12,149 nt of DNA from Acidimicrobiales bacterium (GTDB lineage Bacteria > Actinomycetota > Acidimicrobiia > Acidimicrobiales > RAAP-2). Below are positions 1 through 6,358 of the stretch, piece after piece. The stretch is from the NCBI GenBank assembly GCA_017883105.1, contig JADGOF010000034.1:1-12149 (forward strand). Direction: 5' to 3'. Numbering within the stretch: the stretch's first letter is position 1; every line of letters begins with the position of its first letter. The position numbers and the translations under genes are program-made. A model generated the notes under the pieces. It had not been told where the DNA came from. It did no database searches and saw nothing but the letters and a program-made list of their open reading frames with translations.

Positions 1-386
1 GAGGCGTCGACCCCGGTGGACACGTCCTCGGAGAACTCGCCCTTGAGGAGGTGGGGCATGCCACAGGCGAACTCCACCACTTCGATGCCGCGGGCCACCT
101 CGCCGCGGGCGTCCTCCAGCACCTTGCCGTGCTCGGCGGTGATCAGCCGGGCCAGGTCGTCACGGTGCCGGTCGGCCAGCTCCCGGAAGGCGAAGAGGAC
201 CCGGGTCCGGGCGGTCAACGACGTGTTCCGCCAACCTGTCCACGCGTCACGGGCCTTGGCCACCGCGCTGTCGATGTCCTGTGGTGTGGCCAGCACGACC
301 TCGCCGGTCTGCTCGCCCGATGCCGGGTTGAAGACCGGTGCGGTCCTCGCCTCGGCGCCGTCGATGGATGTTCCGATTCGATTCAC
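1..386 (-). CDS. mmsA: Methylmalonate-semialdehyde dehydrogenase (CoA-acylating), N-terminal part, cut by window edge
   Basis: This is the first ~128 residues of an aldehyde dehydrogenase-superfamily protein reading out of the left edge. The translation begins V(M)NRIGTSIDGAEA and continues through FNPASGEQTGEV, TARTRVLFAFRELADRH and TAEHGKVLEDARGEV to EFACGMPHLLKGE. That order (NPA-G, then F-FR-L-D, then EHGK--DA-GE--RG-E-VEFA) is characteristic of the MmsA subgroup. MmsA converts methylmalonate or malonate semialdehyde plus CoA and NAD+ to propionyl-CoA or acetyl-CoA in valine, inositol and beta-alanine catabolism. The GTG start at 386 was chosen because the protein aligns from its normal N-terminus there and GAGGAG lies nine bases upstream (396-401). 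The catalytic Cys is beyond the edge and cannot be checked. The gene is divergent from the flavoprotein gene at 509. A malonate-semialdehyde role would tie it to the amine module in this window, but that link is inference. Confidence 0.85.
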   Translation of the reverse strand, partial: MNRIGTSIDGAEARTAPVFNPASGEQTGEVVLATPQDIDSAVAKARDAWTGWRNTSLTARTRVLFAFRELADRHRDDLARLITAEHGKVLEDARGEVARGIEVVEFACGMPHLLKGEFSEDVSTGVDA

Positions 387-508
387 AGCGTGGCGCTCCT
401 CGTGGTGTTGCCGATTTCCTGTTCTCTGTTCGTCGGGCGCCGCGCGGCAACCTCACCCCGAGGCGCCCTCCCCGTGGTCCGCGATGCGGTCCGTGCCAGA
501 ATCGATGC
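387..508. promoter_or_regulatory. Divergent intergenic region between mmsA and the NimA-like gene
   Basis: These 122 bp separate two divergently read genes, so they must hold both promoters. No convincing -35/-10 pair was seen. A 7-bp inverted repeat, GTTGCCG (407-413) and CGGCAAC (445-451), is separated by 31 bases. With a 3-base bulge it extends into GGTG/CACC on the outside. It could be an operator or a weak hairpin. Confidence 0.3.
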
Positions 509-1228
509 ATGGCAGAGCCCAGCCCGTCCGCAGGCGCCGACCAGATGGTGGTCAGCGACCGCACCCTCCTCCGACGGATGTCGGAGGAGGGATCCCATGG
601 GCTGGCCGATCTCCGTGCCGTGCTCGACGCCGGATTCGTGTGCCACCTGGGGATCGTTGTCGACGACTGGCCGATGGTGATTCCCACCAGCTACGGGCGC
701 CTCGGCGACCAGCTCTACCTCCACGGATCGGTGGCCAGTCGCAGCCTCCGGACCGCCCGCTACGCCGGACCGGCATGCGTGACGGTCACCCATGTCGATG
801 GGCTGGTGTTGGCCCGATCGGTCTTCGAACATTCCATCAACTACCGGTGCGCCATGGTCTACGGCACACCTGAGGTGCTGTCCGAGCCCGACCAGAAGCT
901 GATTGGGCTCGAGGCCATCAGCAACCAGGCCGCACCCGGTCAGTGGGAGTACGTCCGATCGCCGTCGAAGAAGGAGTTGGCCGCAACCGCCGTGTTGCGC
1001 CTCGACCTCGATGAGGCATCGGTGAAGATCCGGCGAGGTCCACCCCACGACGGGGACGGGCCCGACGCCGAGCTCGACGTCTGGGCCGGCGAGATCCCCC
1101 TGCGCATCGCCCGCATGGATCCGGTGGCCGATCCGACCCTCCGGACCGGCGTCGTCCTGCCCGACCACCTGGCCCACGGACACCCGGCCCCCGGTTCGGT
1201 TCCGGTGCGCGACCTGGCACCTCACTGA
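509..1228 (+). CDS. Pyridoxamine 5'-phosphate oxidase-like flavin-binding protein (NimA / Pyridox_ox_2 family)
   Basis: The 239-residue product has the split-barrel flavoprotein pattern of the NimA / Pyridox_ox_2 group. An N-terminal helix (residues 15-41) leads into GFVCHLGIVVDDWPMVIPTSY (42-62). LYLHGSVASRSLR (69-81) follows, the usual flavin-phosphate-binding strand and helix, then ACVTVTHVDGLVLARS (89-104) and HSINYRCAMVYG (108-119). Members bind FMN, F420 or heme; some reduce nitroimidazoles and most have no known substrate. The ATG at 509 gives an N-terminus of family-typical length. No Shine-Dalgarno sequence is visible before it, so translation may be leaderless, or may begin at the in-frame ATG at 545. 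The gene runs towards ald and stops 21 bp short of it. It carries nothing that ties it to amine catabolism except a possible cofactor link (vitamin B6 or flavin), which is conjecture. Confidence 0.8.
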   Translation: MAEPSPSAGADQMVVSDRTLLRRMSEEGSHGLADLRAVLDAGFVCHLGIVVDDWPMVIPTSYGRLGDQLYLHGSVASRSLRTARYAGPACVTVTHVDGLVLARSVFEHSINYRCAMVYGTPEVLSEPDQKLIGLEAISNQAAPGQWEYVRSPSKKELAATAVLRLDLDEASVKIRRGPPHDGDGPDAELDVWAGEIPLRIARMDPVADPTLRTGVVLPDHLAHGHPAPGSVPVRDLAPH

Positions 1229-1249
1229 CGGACGCATCCACCGCGCCGA

Positions 1250-2371
1250 TCAGTTGAGGACGGCAGCGAGCGGCGTGGAGGAGAGCCCATGGGCCGCGGC
1301 CACCGGCTCGTAGACCAGGGAGCCCTCGGCCACATTGACCCCTTCGGCCAGCGCCGCATCCGCCTTGGCGGCGTCGCGCCAGCCATGTTCCGCGACGTCG
1401 AGGACATAGGGCAAGGTGGCGTTGACCAGGGCGTGGGTGGACGAGTGGGGTACGGCGCCGGGCATATTGGCCACGCAGTAGAACAACGAGCCGTTGACCT
1501 CGAAGGTCGGGTCCGAGTGGGTGGTCGGCCTAGTCGATTCGAAGCATCCGCCCTGGTCGACCGAGATGTCGACCAGCACCGACCCGGGCCGCATCCGGGC
1601 CACCAGATCGTCGGACACCAGTGTGGGGGCCTTGGCCCCGACCACCAGCACCGCGCCGATCACGATGTCCGCGTCGATGCAGGTCTCCTCGATGGCATGG
1701 GTGCTGGAGGCAACCGTCTCGAGGCCTCCGCGGAAGTGATGGTCCACCTGTCGGAGCCTTTCGAGGTTGCGGTCGAGTATGTAGACCTCCGAGTGCATTC
1801 CCACAGCCAGGGTGGCTGCGGCCATACCTGCCACTCCGGCCCCGAGGATGACCACCTTGGCGCACCGCACACCGGGAACACCGCAGACCAGCACCCCACG
1901 GCCGCCGGAGGGCCGCATGAGGTGGTGGGCCCCCATCAGGGGGGCCATCCGCCCGGCCACCTCACTCATCGGGGTGAGCAATGGAAGCGAGTTGTCGGGC
2001 AGACGGACCGTCTCGTAGGCGATGGCGGTGTTGCCCGCCGCCATCAACGCTTCGGTGCAGGTCAACGAAGCGGCCAGGTGCAGATAGGTGAAGAGCACCT
2101 GGCCCTTGCGCAAGCCGAGTAGGGGGTACTCGTCGGGAATGGGCTCTTTCACCTTCAACACCATGTCGGAGCCGGACCATACCTTTTCGGCGGCTCCGAC
2201 GATGGTGGCGCCGGTGGCGACGAACTCCTCGTCGGGGATCGACGATCCGACACCGGCGCCCTCCTCCACCAGGACGGCGTGCCCGGCCGTGGTCAGCTCC
2301 CGTACCCCGGCCGGGGTGATGGCCACCCGGAACTCGTTGTCCTTCACTTCACTGGGGATTCCGACGATCAC
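1250..2371 (-). CDS. ald: Alanine dehydrogenase
   Basis: The 373-residue product matches L-alanine dehydrogenase (EC 1.4.1.1) in length and motifs. It begins MIVGIPSEVKDNEFRVAITP with substrate-binding Arg15. LKVKEP supplies Lys75 and YLHLA supplies His98. The Rossmann fold VVILGAGVAGMAAA (173-186) binds NAD, and DISVDQGGCFES (268-279) carries the conserved Asp272. The enzyme interconverts L-alanine and pyruvate plus NH3 with NAD(H). The GTG start at 2371 is preceded by GAGGA seven bases upstream. The gene begins 24 bp after the permease stop and is the last gene of the leftward operon, which starts with the aldehyde dehydrogenase at 5615. In this setting its probable job is to recycle the alanine released when the pyruvate-dependent aminotransferase of the divergent operon acts, regenerating pyruvate and harvesting NADH. 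Family assignment is firm; the recycling role is inferred from context. Confidence 0.95.
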   Translation of the reverse strand: MIVGIPSEVKDNEFRVAITPAGVRELTTAGHAVLVEEGAGVGSSIPDEEFVATGATIVGAAEKVWSGSDMVLKVKEPIPDEYPLLGLRKGQVLFTYLHLAASLTCTEALMAAGNTAIAYETVRLPDNSLPLLTPMSEVAGRMAPLMGAHHLMRPSGGRGVLVCGVPGVRCAKVVILGAGVAGMAAATLAVGMHSEVYILDRNLERLRQVDHHFRGGLETVASSTHAIEETCIDADIVIGAVLVVGAKAPTLVSDDLVARMRPGSVLVDISVDQGGCFESTRPTTHSDPTFEVNGSLFYCVANMPGAVPHSSTHALVNATLPYVLDVAEHGWRDAAKADAALAEGVNVAEGSLVYEPVAAAHGLSSTPLAAVLN

Positions 2372-2395
2372 GGGATGATCCTCACTTGCTCGACC

Positions 2396-4123
2396 TCACT
2401 TGTCGGTGTCGACGGGAGTATCCGGTGCGGAGCCGGGCTCCGCCGGCCCAGCCGCGTCATCAAGTGCCTGCATGCGCCCTTCGAGCGTCACCCCTACCGG
2501 GGTCTCCACACCGTCGGGCTCCAACCCGAACAGGCCCACTTCGATACCGATGTCCTCCGGCACCAGCGTCGGGGTGGAGCGAGTGAGCACCTCTCCTCGG
2601 AAGAACGGCGGCCGCAGCGAGGAGTAGACGAACATGGCAATGATGCCGATCGCCAGGGAGGTGAAGTCAATCAGGAAGACACCGCCGATGTCCCAGTGCG
2701 GTGGAAACGGCATGGACCAGGTGGTGTAGCTGTTCACCGGCTGCCAGTAGAAGTAGAGGCTCCAGCCCAGGATGAAGAAGAGCATGAGCCCCCCGAGGAC
2801 CGGCAGAATGCCTCGCATCCACAGGTTACGCGCACTGGTGGTGAGGTCGTTCCGGTAGTACCAGGCGCACGAGAACCCGGTGAGTCCATAGTAGAAGGCG
2901 ATCATCACGCCGATGGCGGACACCGCGTCGGGGATGAGGTTGCCGCCCGAGATGGAATTCATGATGATGTACAGGATGATGGAGATCCCGCCCATGACGA
3001 TGGTCGACACAGTGGGCGTGAGATGACGGCGGTGGATCTTGGCGAACGCCTTGGGGATCGCCTTGTACACGGACATCGACAGTGTGGTGCGGGCCGTGGG
3101 CAGGATGGTCGTCTGGGTCGATGCCGCCGCCGAGCTGAGCACCATCAGCAGCAGCAAGTGGTACATGAAGGAGCCGATACCCGACGTGCCGAAGATCGAA
3201 TGACCCATCACCGAGAGCACGTCGCTCTGGTTGTCCGGATTGCCCAGCCCGATGCCCTTCGATCCGAGGCCGGCATATGACTCGCTCGACATCACGACGA
3301 GGACGTAGGTGACCAGCAGGACCAGCGTCGAGAGGACGGCAGCCTTGCCCGGGGTCCGCCGGGAGTCCGCGGTCTCTTCGTTGACCGACACCGTGGTGTC
3401 CCAGCCCCAGTAGATGAAGAGCATCAGTGCGAGGCCGACGATGAACGACTGCGGACCGGCGATGTCGAACGGGTTGAACCACGACAGCGACGGCGTCAGG
3501 TGTCCCGCCGGGGCGTGGCCCGAACCCACCTTGACGAGTGCCACGACCGAGAAGACCGTAAGCATGGTCAACTCGATGCCGAGCAGTGCCTTCTGGAAGT
3601 TTGCCGAAATCTCGATCCCCAAGTAGCAGATGTAGGTCATGGCCGCGATCCACAGGATGCCCACCAGGAGGACCCACCCACTGGCGGGATTGTGACCGAT
3701 GCCGTCGGCGCCGAACAGCAGGAAGACGTACTGGCCGGCCACCTGGGCCAGGCTCGCCATCACCAGGACGTCGGCGGCGACGATGGCCCATCCGCCCATC
3801 CAACCGGTCTTGGGGCCGAAGGCCCGGGTCCCCCAGGTGAACGTGGTGCCGCAGTCGGGGTCGGCCCGGTTCAGCTCCCGGTACGCGAATGAGGTCAGCA
3901 GCATCGGCACGAAGGCAAGGATCGTGACGATCGGCGCCTGGGGGCCGATGGTGATGACCACGAAGCCCAGGGTGGCGGCCAGGCTGTAGGCGGGGGCCGT
4001 TGACGCCACGCCGATGACGGTCGAGGAGAGGAGCCCCAGCGCTCCCTTCTTGAGGCCCTTGTCCTCGTAGGAGTCGGCGACAGGCCCCATGTCTGCCGGG
4101 TTGGCTCTGGCTTCGATGGTCAT
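2396..4123 (-). CDS. APC-superfamily amino acid / amine permease
   Basis: The 575-residue membrane protein has about twelve hydrophobic segments, starting near residues 30-60, and the APC-family helix-1 signature (GLLSSTVIGVASTAPAYSLA, 30-49). FAYRELNRADPDCGTTFTW (79-97) fits helix 2-3 of AA_permease_2 proteins. A conserved loop YWGWDTTVSVNEETADSRRTPGK (238-260) and STQTTILPTARTTLSMS (335-351) also match this group. A hydrophilic tail of about 70 residues (505-575) follows the last helix and should lie in the cytoplasm. Such permeases take up amino acids, GABA or polyamines by cation coupling; the substrate cannot be read from the sequence. The gene lies 31 bp downstream of the aldehyde dehydrogenase and 24 bp upstream of ald in one operon, so import of the substrate or an intermediate of this pathway is the natural inference. 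A GGAGGG ribosome site sits nine bases before the ATG at 4123. Confidence 0.9.
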   Translation of the reverse strand: MTIEARANPADMGPVADSYEDKGLKKGALGLLSSTVIGVASTAPAYSLAATLGFVVITIGPQAPIVTILAFVPMLLTSFAYRELNRADPDCGTTFTWGTRAFGPKTGWMGGWAIVAADVLVMASLAQVAGQYVFLLFGADGIGHNPASGWVLLVGILWIAAMTYICYLGIEISANFQKALLGIELTMLTVFSVVALVKVGSGHAPAGHLTPSLSWFNPFDIAGPQSFIVGLALMLFIYWGWDTTVSVNEETADSRRTPGKAAVLSTLVLLVTYVLVVMSSESYAGLGSKGIGLGNPDNQSDVLSVMGHSIFGTSGIGSFMYHLLLLMVLSSAAASTQTTILPTARTTLSMSVYKAIPKAFAKIHRRHLTPTVSTIVMGGISIILYIIMNSISGGNLIPDAVSAIGVMIAFYYGLTGFSCAWYYRNDLTTSARNLWMRGILPVLGGLMLFFILGWSLYFYWQPVNSYTTWSMPFPPHWDIGGVFLIDFTSLAIGIIAMFVYSSLRPPFFRGEVLTRSTPTLVPEDIGIEVGLFGLEPDGVETPVGVTLEGRMQALDDAAGPAEPGSAPDTPVDTDK

Positions 4124-4154
4124 ATTCGTTGGCCCTCCATGGGTCGCGGGTGGA

Positions 4155-5615
4155 TCATTCTCCTATGTAGCTCATGACGTGCTTGATGCGGGTGTAGTCC
4201 TCAAAGCCGTAGGAAGAGAGATCCTTGCCGTACCCCGACTGCTTGAATCCTCCGTGGGGCATCTCGGCCACGATCGGGATGTGGGTGTTGATCCACACGC
4301 AGCCGAAGTCGAGGGCCTTGGCCATGCGCATCGCCCGACCGTGGTTCTGAGTCCACACGCTCGAGGCCAGTCCGTACTTCACGCCGTTGGCCCAGGCCAC
4401 GGCCTGCTCCTCGTCGGTGAAACGCTGGACGGTGATGGCCGGGCCGAACATCTCGTCCTGGACCATCTCGTCGTCCTGGTGCAGCCCGGAGACCACCGAG
4501 GGGGCGAAGCAGAAGCCTCGTGCGCCGACCTTCGTGCCGCCGGTGACCACCTCGGCGTGATCGGGGATCCGGTCGAAGAAACCGGTCAGGCGGTGGAGCT
4601 GCGCCGCGCTGTTGAGCGGCCCGAAGTCGGCGTTCTCCACGTCGAGGCCGCCGACCGTCTGGGCCTGGGCCTGTTCAGCCAAGGCAGCCACGAATTCGTC
4701 GTGGATGCCGGGGCCGGCCAGCACCCGGGTGGCCGCGGTGCAGTCCTGTCCGGCGTTGAAGTAACCGGCAATGGCGATGCCCTCGACCGCCGCTTCGATG
4801 TCGGCATCGTCGAACACCACCACCGGGGCCTTGCCCCCCAACTCGAGATGGACCCGCTTGATGCCGGCAGCGGCGGCGGTCGCCACCTCCATGCCGGCCC
4901 GGACGCTGCCCGTGACCGACACCATGGCCGGGGTCGGGTGCTCCACCAGCAACCGCCCGGTGTCCCGGTCGCCGCACACCACATTGAGCACCCCGGCGGG
5001 CAGGTGCTCGGCCATGATCTCGGCCATCAGCACCGATGACGCCGGGGTGGTGTCGGCCGGCTTCAGCACCATGGTGTTGCCCGCGGCCAGAGCCGGGCCC
5101 CACTTCCACACGGCCATCATCAGCGGGTAGTTCCACGGGGTGACCGCGGCGCACACCCCGATCGGCTCGCGCCGGATGAAAGAGGTGTGGTCCTTCATGT
5201 ACTCGCCGGCCGATTTACCCTCGAGATGGCGGGCGGCACCGGCGAAGAACCGGATCTGGTCGACCATCGGCGGGATTTCTTCGGACAGGGTGACCGCGAA
5301 CGGCTTGCCGGTGTTCTCGCACTCCACCCGCACCAGGTCTTCGGCGCGGGCCTCCAGCGCATCGGCGATGCGGAAGAGGGCCAGACTGCGCTCCGACGGG
5401 GTGGCGTCCCGCCAGTCGGGAAACGCAGATGCAGCTGACGCCATGGCCGCGTCAACATCTCGAGCCCCCGAGACGGGGGCTTCGAGATACTCCTCACCCG
5501 TGCTCGGATCGACCAGCATCGCCGACGAGCCGTCGATGGTGGCCACATGGTTGCCACCGACGAAGTTGGACAGACCTTGTCCTCCGACGCCCTGATCCGA
5601 CGATGCCTTGCTCAC
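4155..5615 (-). CDS. patD: Gamma-aminobutyraldehyde dehydrogenase-type NAD+-dependent aldehyde dehydrogenase
   Basis: The 486-residue protein is a complete aldehyde dehydrogenase: TPWNYPLMMAVWKWGPALAA (159-178) with oxyanion Asn162, KPADTTP (185-191) contacting NAD, catalytic base Glu258 in HLELGGKAP, and nucleophile Cys292 in NAGQDCTAATR. Around these, the phrases EIPPMVDQIRFFAGAAR, AGEYM, HTSFIRREP, FDDADIEAAVEG, EMPHGGFKQSGYGKDLSSYG and EDYTRIKHVM closely resemble Escherichia coli YdcW/PatD as I remember it. PatD oxidises 4-aminobutanal to GABA in putrescine breakdown; relatives also accept 3-aminopropanal and betaine aldehyde. The GTG at 5615 is preferred over an ATG 45 bases upstream because GGGGAGGG lies three bases before it and the upstream residues look non-coding. 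It is the first gene of the leftward operon and is read away from the shared control region. The substrate assignment depends on recalled similarity and context. Confidence 0.88.
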   Translation of the reverse strand: MSKASSDQGVGGQGLSNFVGGNHVATIDGSSAMLVDPSTGEEYLEAPVSGARDVDAAMASAASAFPDWRDATPSERSLALFRIADALEARAEDLVRVECENTGKPFAVTLSEEIPPMVDQIRFFAGAARHLEGKSAGEYMKDHTSFIRREPIGVCAAVTPWNYPLMMAVWKWGPALAAGNTMVLKPADTTPASSVLMAEIMAEHLPAGVLNVVCGDRDTGRLLVEHPTPAMVSVTGSVRAGMEVATAAAAGIKRVHLELGGKAPVVVFDDADIEAAVEGIAIAGYFNAGQDCTAATRVLAGPGIHDEFVAALAEQAQAQTVGGLDVENADFGPLNSAAQLHRLTGFFDRIPDHAEVVTGGTKVGARGFCFAPSVVSGLHQDDEMVQDEMFGPAITVQRFTDEEQAVAWANGVKYGLASSVWTQNHGRAMRMAKALDFGCVWINTHIPIVAEMPHGGFKQSGYGKDLSSYGFEDYTRIKHVMSYIGE

Positions 5616-5689
5616 TGACCCTCCCCTGGGTGTTCTGCTGGTCCATCGCTGCGGCCGCACGAAGGCGTCTCCGACACTGATTTGTCACG

Positions 5690-5725
5690 TCATAGTTACC
5701 GAAGAACTCCCCGAGGACAAGCTTT
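5690..5725 (-). promoter_or_regulatory. Candidate leftward promoter for the aldehyde dehydrogenase operon
   Basis: Read leftward, TTGTCC is followed after 16 bases by TAACTA (with ACTATGAC next), a plausible but imperfect -35/-10 pair. It lies about 75 bases upstream of the GTG at 5615. Its right end adjoins the GAAT/ATTC palindromes, so a protein bound there could affect this promoter. The call rests on weak consensus matches only. Confidence 0.3.
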
Positions 5726-5792
5726 TCCTCAGAATAGATTCGGTTGAGCTACGAATTCAATCGAATATTCCCAATCTTTGCGCGCTAACTGC

Positions 5793-5798
5793 TATAAC
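5793..5798 (+). promoter_or_regulatory. Candidate rightward -10 box (TATAAC)
   Basis: TATAAC is the best -10 match in the AT-rich part of the control region. It would place a transcript start near 5803-5806, about 75 bases before the regulator's GTG and directly at the ATG codons of the small leader frame. No clear -35 is visible at the expected distance. A positively controlled promoter could lack one. Confidence 0.35.
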
Positions 5799-5801
5799 GG
5801 A

Positions 5802-5882
5802 ATGGATATGGACCACAGTGCAACGCGGCGGACGATGACCACGGACCACCTCTTCGTGCGGGACGCAGAGGGGCGGTTGTGA
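5802..5882 (+). CDS. Possible leader open frame overlapping the regulator start
   Basis: A 26-codon frame (MDMDHSATRRTMTTDHLFVR followed by DAEGRL) starts at ATG 5802, or at in-frame ATG 5808. Its TGA at 5880-5882 overlaps the regulator's GTG at 5879-5881 as GTGA. If transcription starts near 5803-5806 from the TATAAC box, the ATG at 5808 would be nearly leaderless, a form common in actinomycetes. The overlap would allow ribosomes finishing the leader to start the regulator. There is no ribosome binding site and short frames arise easily in GC-rich DNA, so this is tentative. Confidence 0.25.
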   Translation: MDMDHSATRRTMTTDHLFVRDAEGRL

Positions 5883-6358
5883 CCTCCTCTCCCACTCCGC
5901 CATCCGCTCCGGGCCTGCTCGATGATGTGAGCAAGGCCATTGTCGAAGAGCTGCAGCAGGACGGTCGCCGCACGTACGGCTCCATTGCCGAGGCGGTCGG
6001 CCTGTCCGAGGCGGCCGTGCGCCAGCGCGTCCAGAAGATGCGCGAAGCCGGGGTCATGCAGATCGTGGCCGTCACCGATCCGCTCCAAGTGGGATTCCGC
6101 AGCCAGGCCATGGTCGGGATCCGTGCCGACGGCGACTCCCGCATGGTGGCCGAGCGCCTGGCCGCCGTGGAGGACATCGACTATGTGGTGATGTGCACCG
6201 GTTCGTTCGACATCCTGGTGGAACTGGTGTGCGAGGACGAGGACGCCCTCCTCGAACTCCTCAACGGCGTGATCCGGCTCATCCCCGGGGTGAGGGACAC
6301 CGAGACGTTCATGTACCTGAAGTTGACCAAGCAGACCTACACCTGGGGGACCCGATGA
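5879..6358 (+). CDS. Lrp/AsnC-family transcriptional regulator
   Basis: The 159-residue product has the two-domain Lrp/AsnC plan. The DNA-binding helix-turn-helix spans about 15-60 (LLDDVSKAIVEELQQDGRRT, SIAEAVGLSEAAVRQRVQKM). The RAM effector and oligomerisation domain spans about 74-150 (RSQAMVGIRADGD, VVMCTGSFDILVELVCED, IPGVRDTETFMYLKLTKQ). Such proteins form octamer-like discs, bind amino acids at the RAM domain and regulate nearby amino-acid or amine metabolism genes. The GTG at 5879 is used because it precedes the conserved LLDDVSKAI segment at normal distance and has a weak purine-rich site (AGAGGGG) upstream. It is the first gene of the rightward operon, and its TGA overlaps the aminotransferase ATG by four bases (ATGA). 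Local control of both divergent operons, with self-control, is likely but inferred. Confidence 0.92.
   Translation: MTSSPTPPSAPGLLDDVSKAIVEELQQDGRRTYGSIAEAVGLSEAAVRQRVQKMREAGVMQIVAVTDPLQVGFRSQAMVGIRADGDSRMVAERLAAVEDIDYVVMCTGSFDILVELVCEDEDALLELLNGVIRLIPGVRDTETFMYLKLTKQTYTWGTR

Larger units (their letters stand above)
5616..5878. promoter_or_regulatory. Shared control region between the two divergent amine-catabolism operons
   Basis: These 263 bp separate the start of the aldehyde dehydrogenase operon (leftward) from the regulator-aminotransferase-oxidase operon (rightward). The part from about 5690 to 5805 is much richer in A+T than the surrounding genes. It contains three palindromes built from GAAT/ATTC: GAATAGATTC (5732-5741), GAATTC (5753-5758) and GAATATTC (5763-5770). 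Lrp/AsnC proteins typically bind AT-rich, partly symmetric sites and often their own promoter, so these are candidate operators for the adjacent Lrp-type protein. A possible rightward -10 box, TATAAC, lies at 5793-5798. Confidence 0.6.

Noticed and set aside
2279..3280. Long plus-strand open frame (333 codons) opposite the permease and ald genes
   Set aside because: It lies antisense to a clear permease, has Arg/Gly/His-rich low-quality composition and no family motifs; it is an expected by-product of high GC content.
4089..5039. Long plus-strand open frame (316 codons) opposite the aldehyde dehydrogenase
   Set aside because: The minus strand holds a full-length enzyme with catalytic residues; this frame is its mirror with no recognisable domain.
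5616..5660. Longer aldehyde dehydrogenase starting at ATG 5660
   Set aside because: The added 15 residues are Arg/Thr-rich and unlike the family, and the GTG at 5615 has a much better ribosome binding site.
6193..6354. Upstream extension of the aminotransferase reading frame
   Set aside because: It overlaps the regulator gene almost entirely in another frame; the family-typical N-terminus and the ATGA overlap place the start at 6355.
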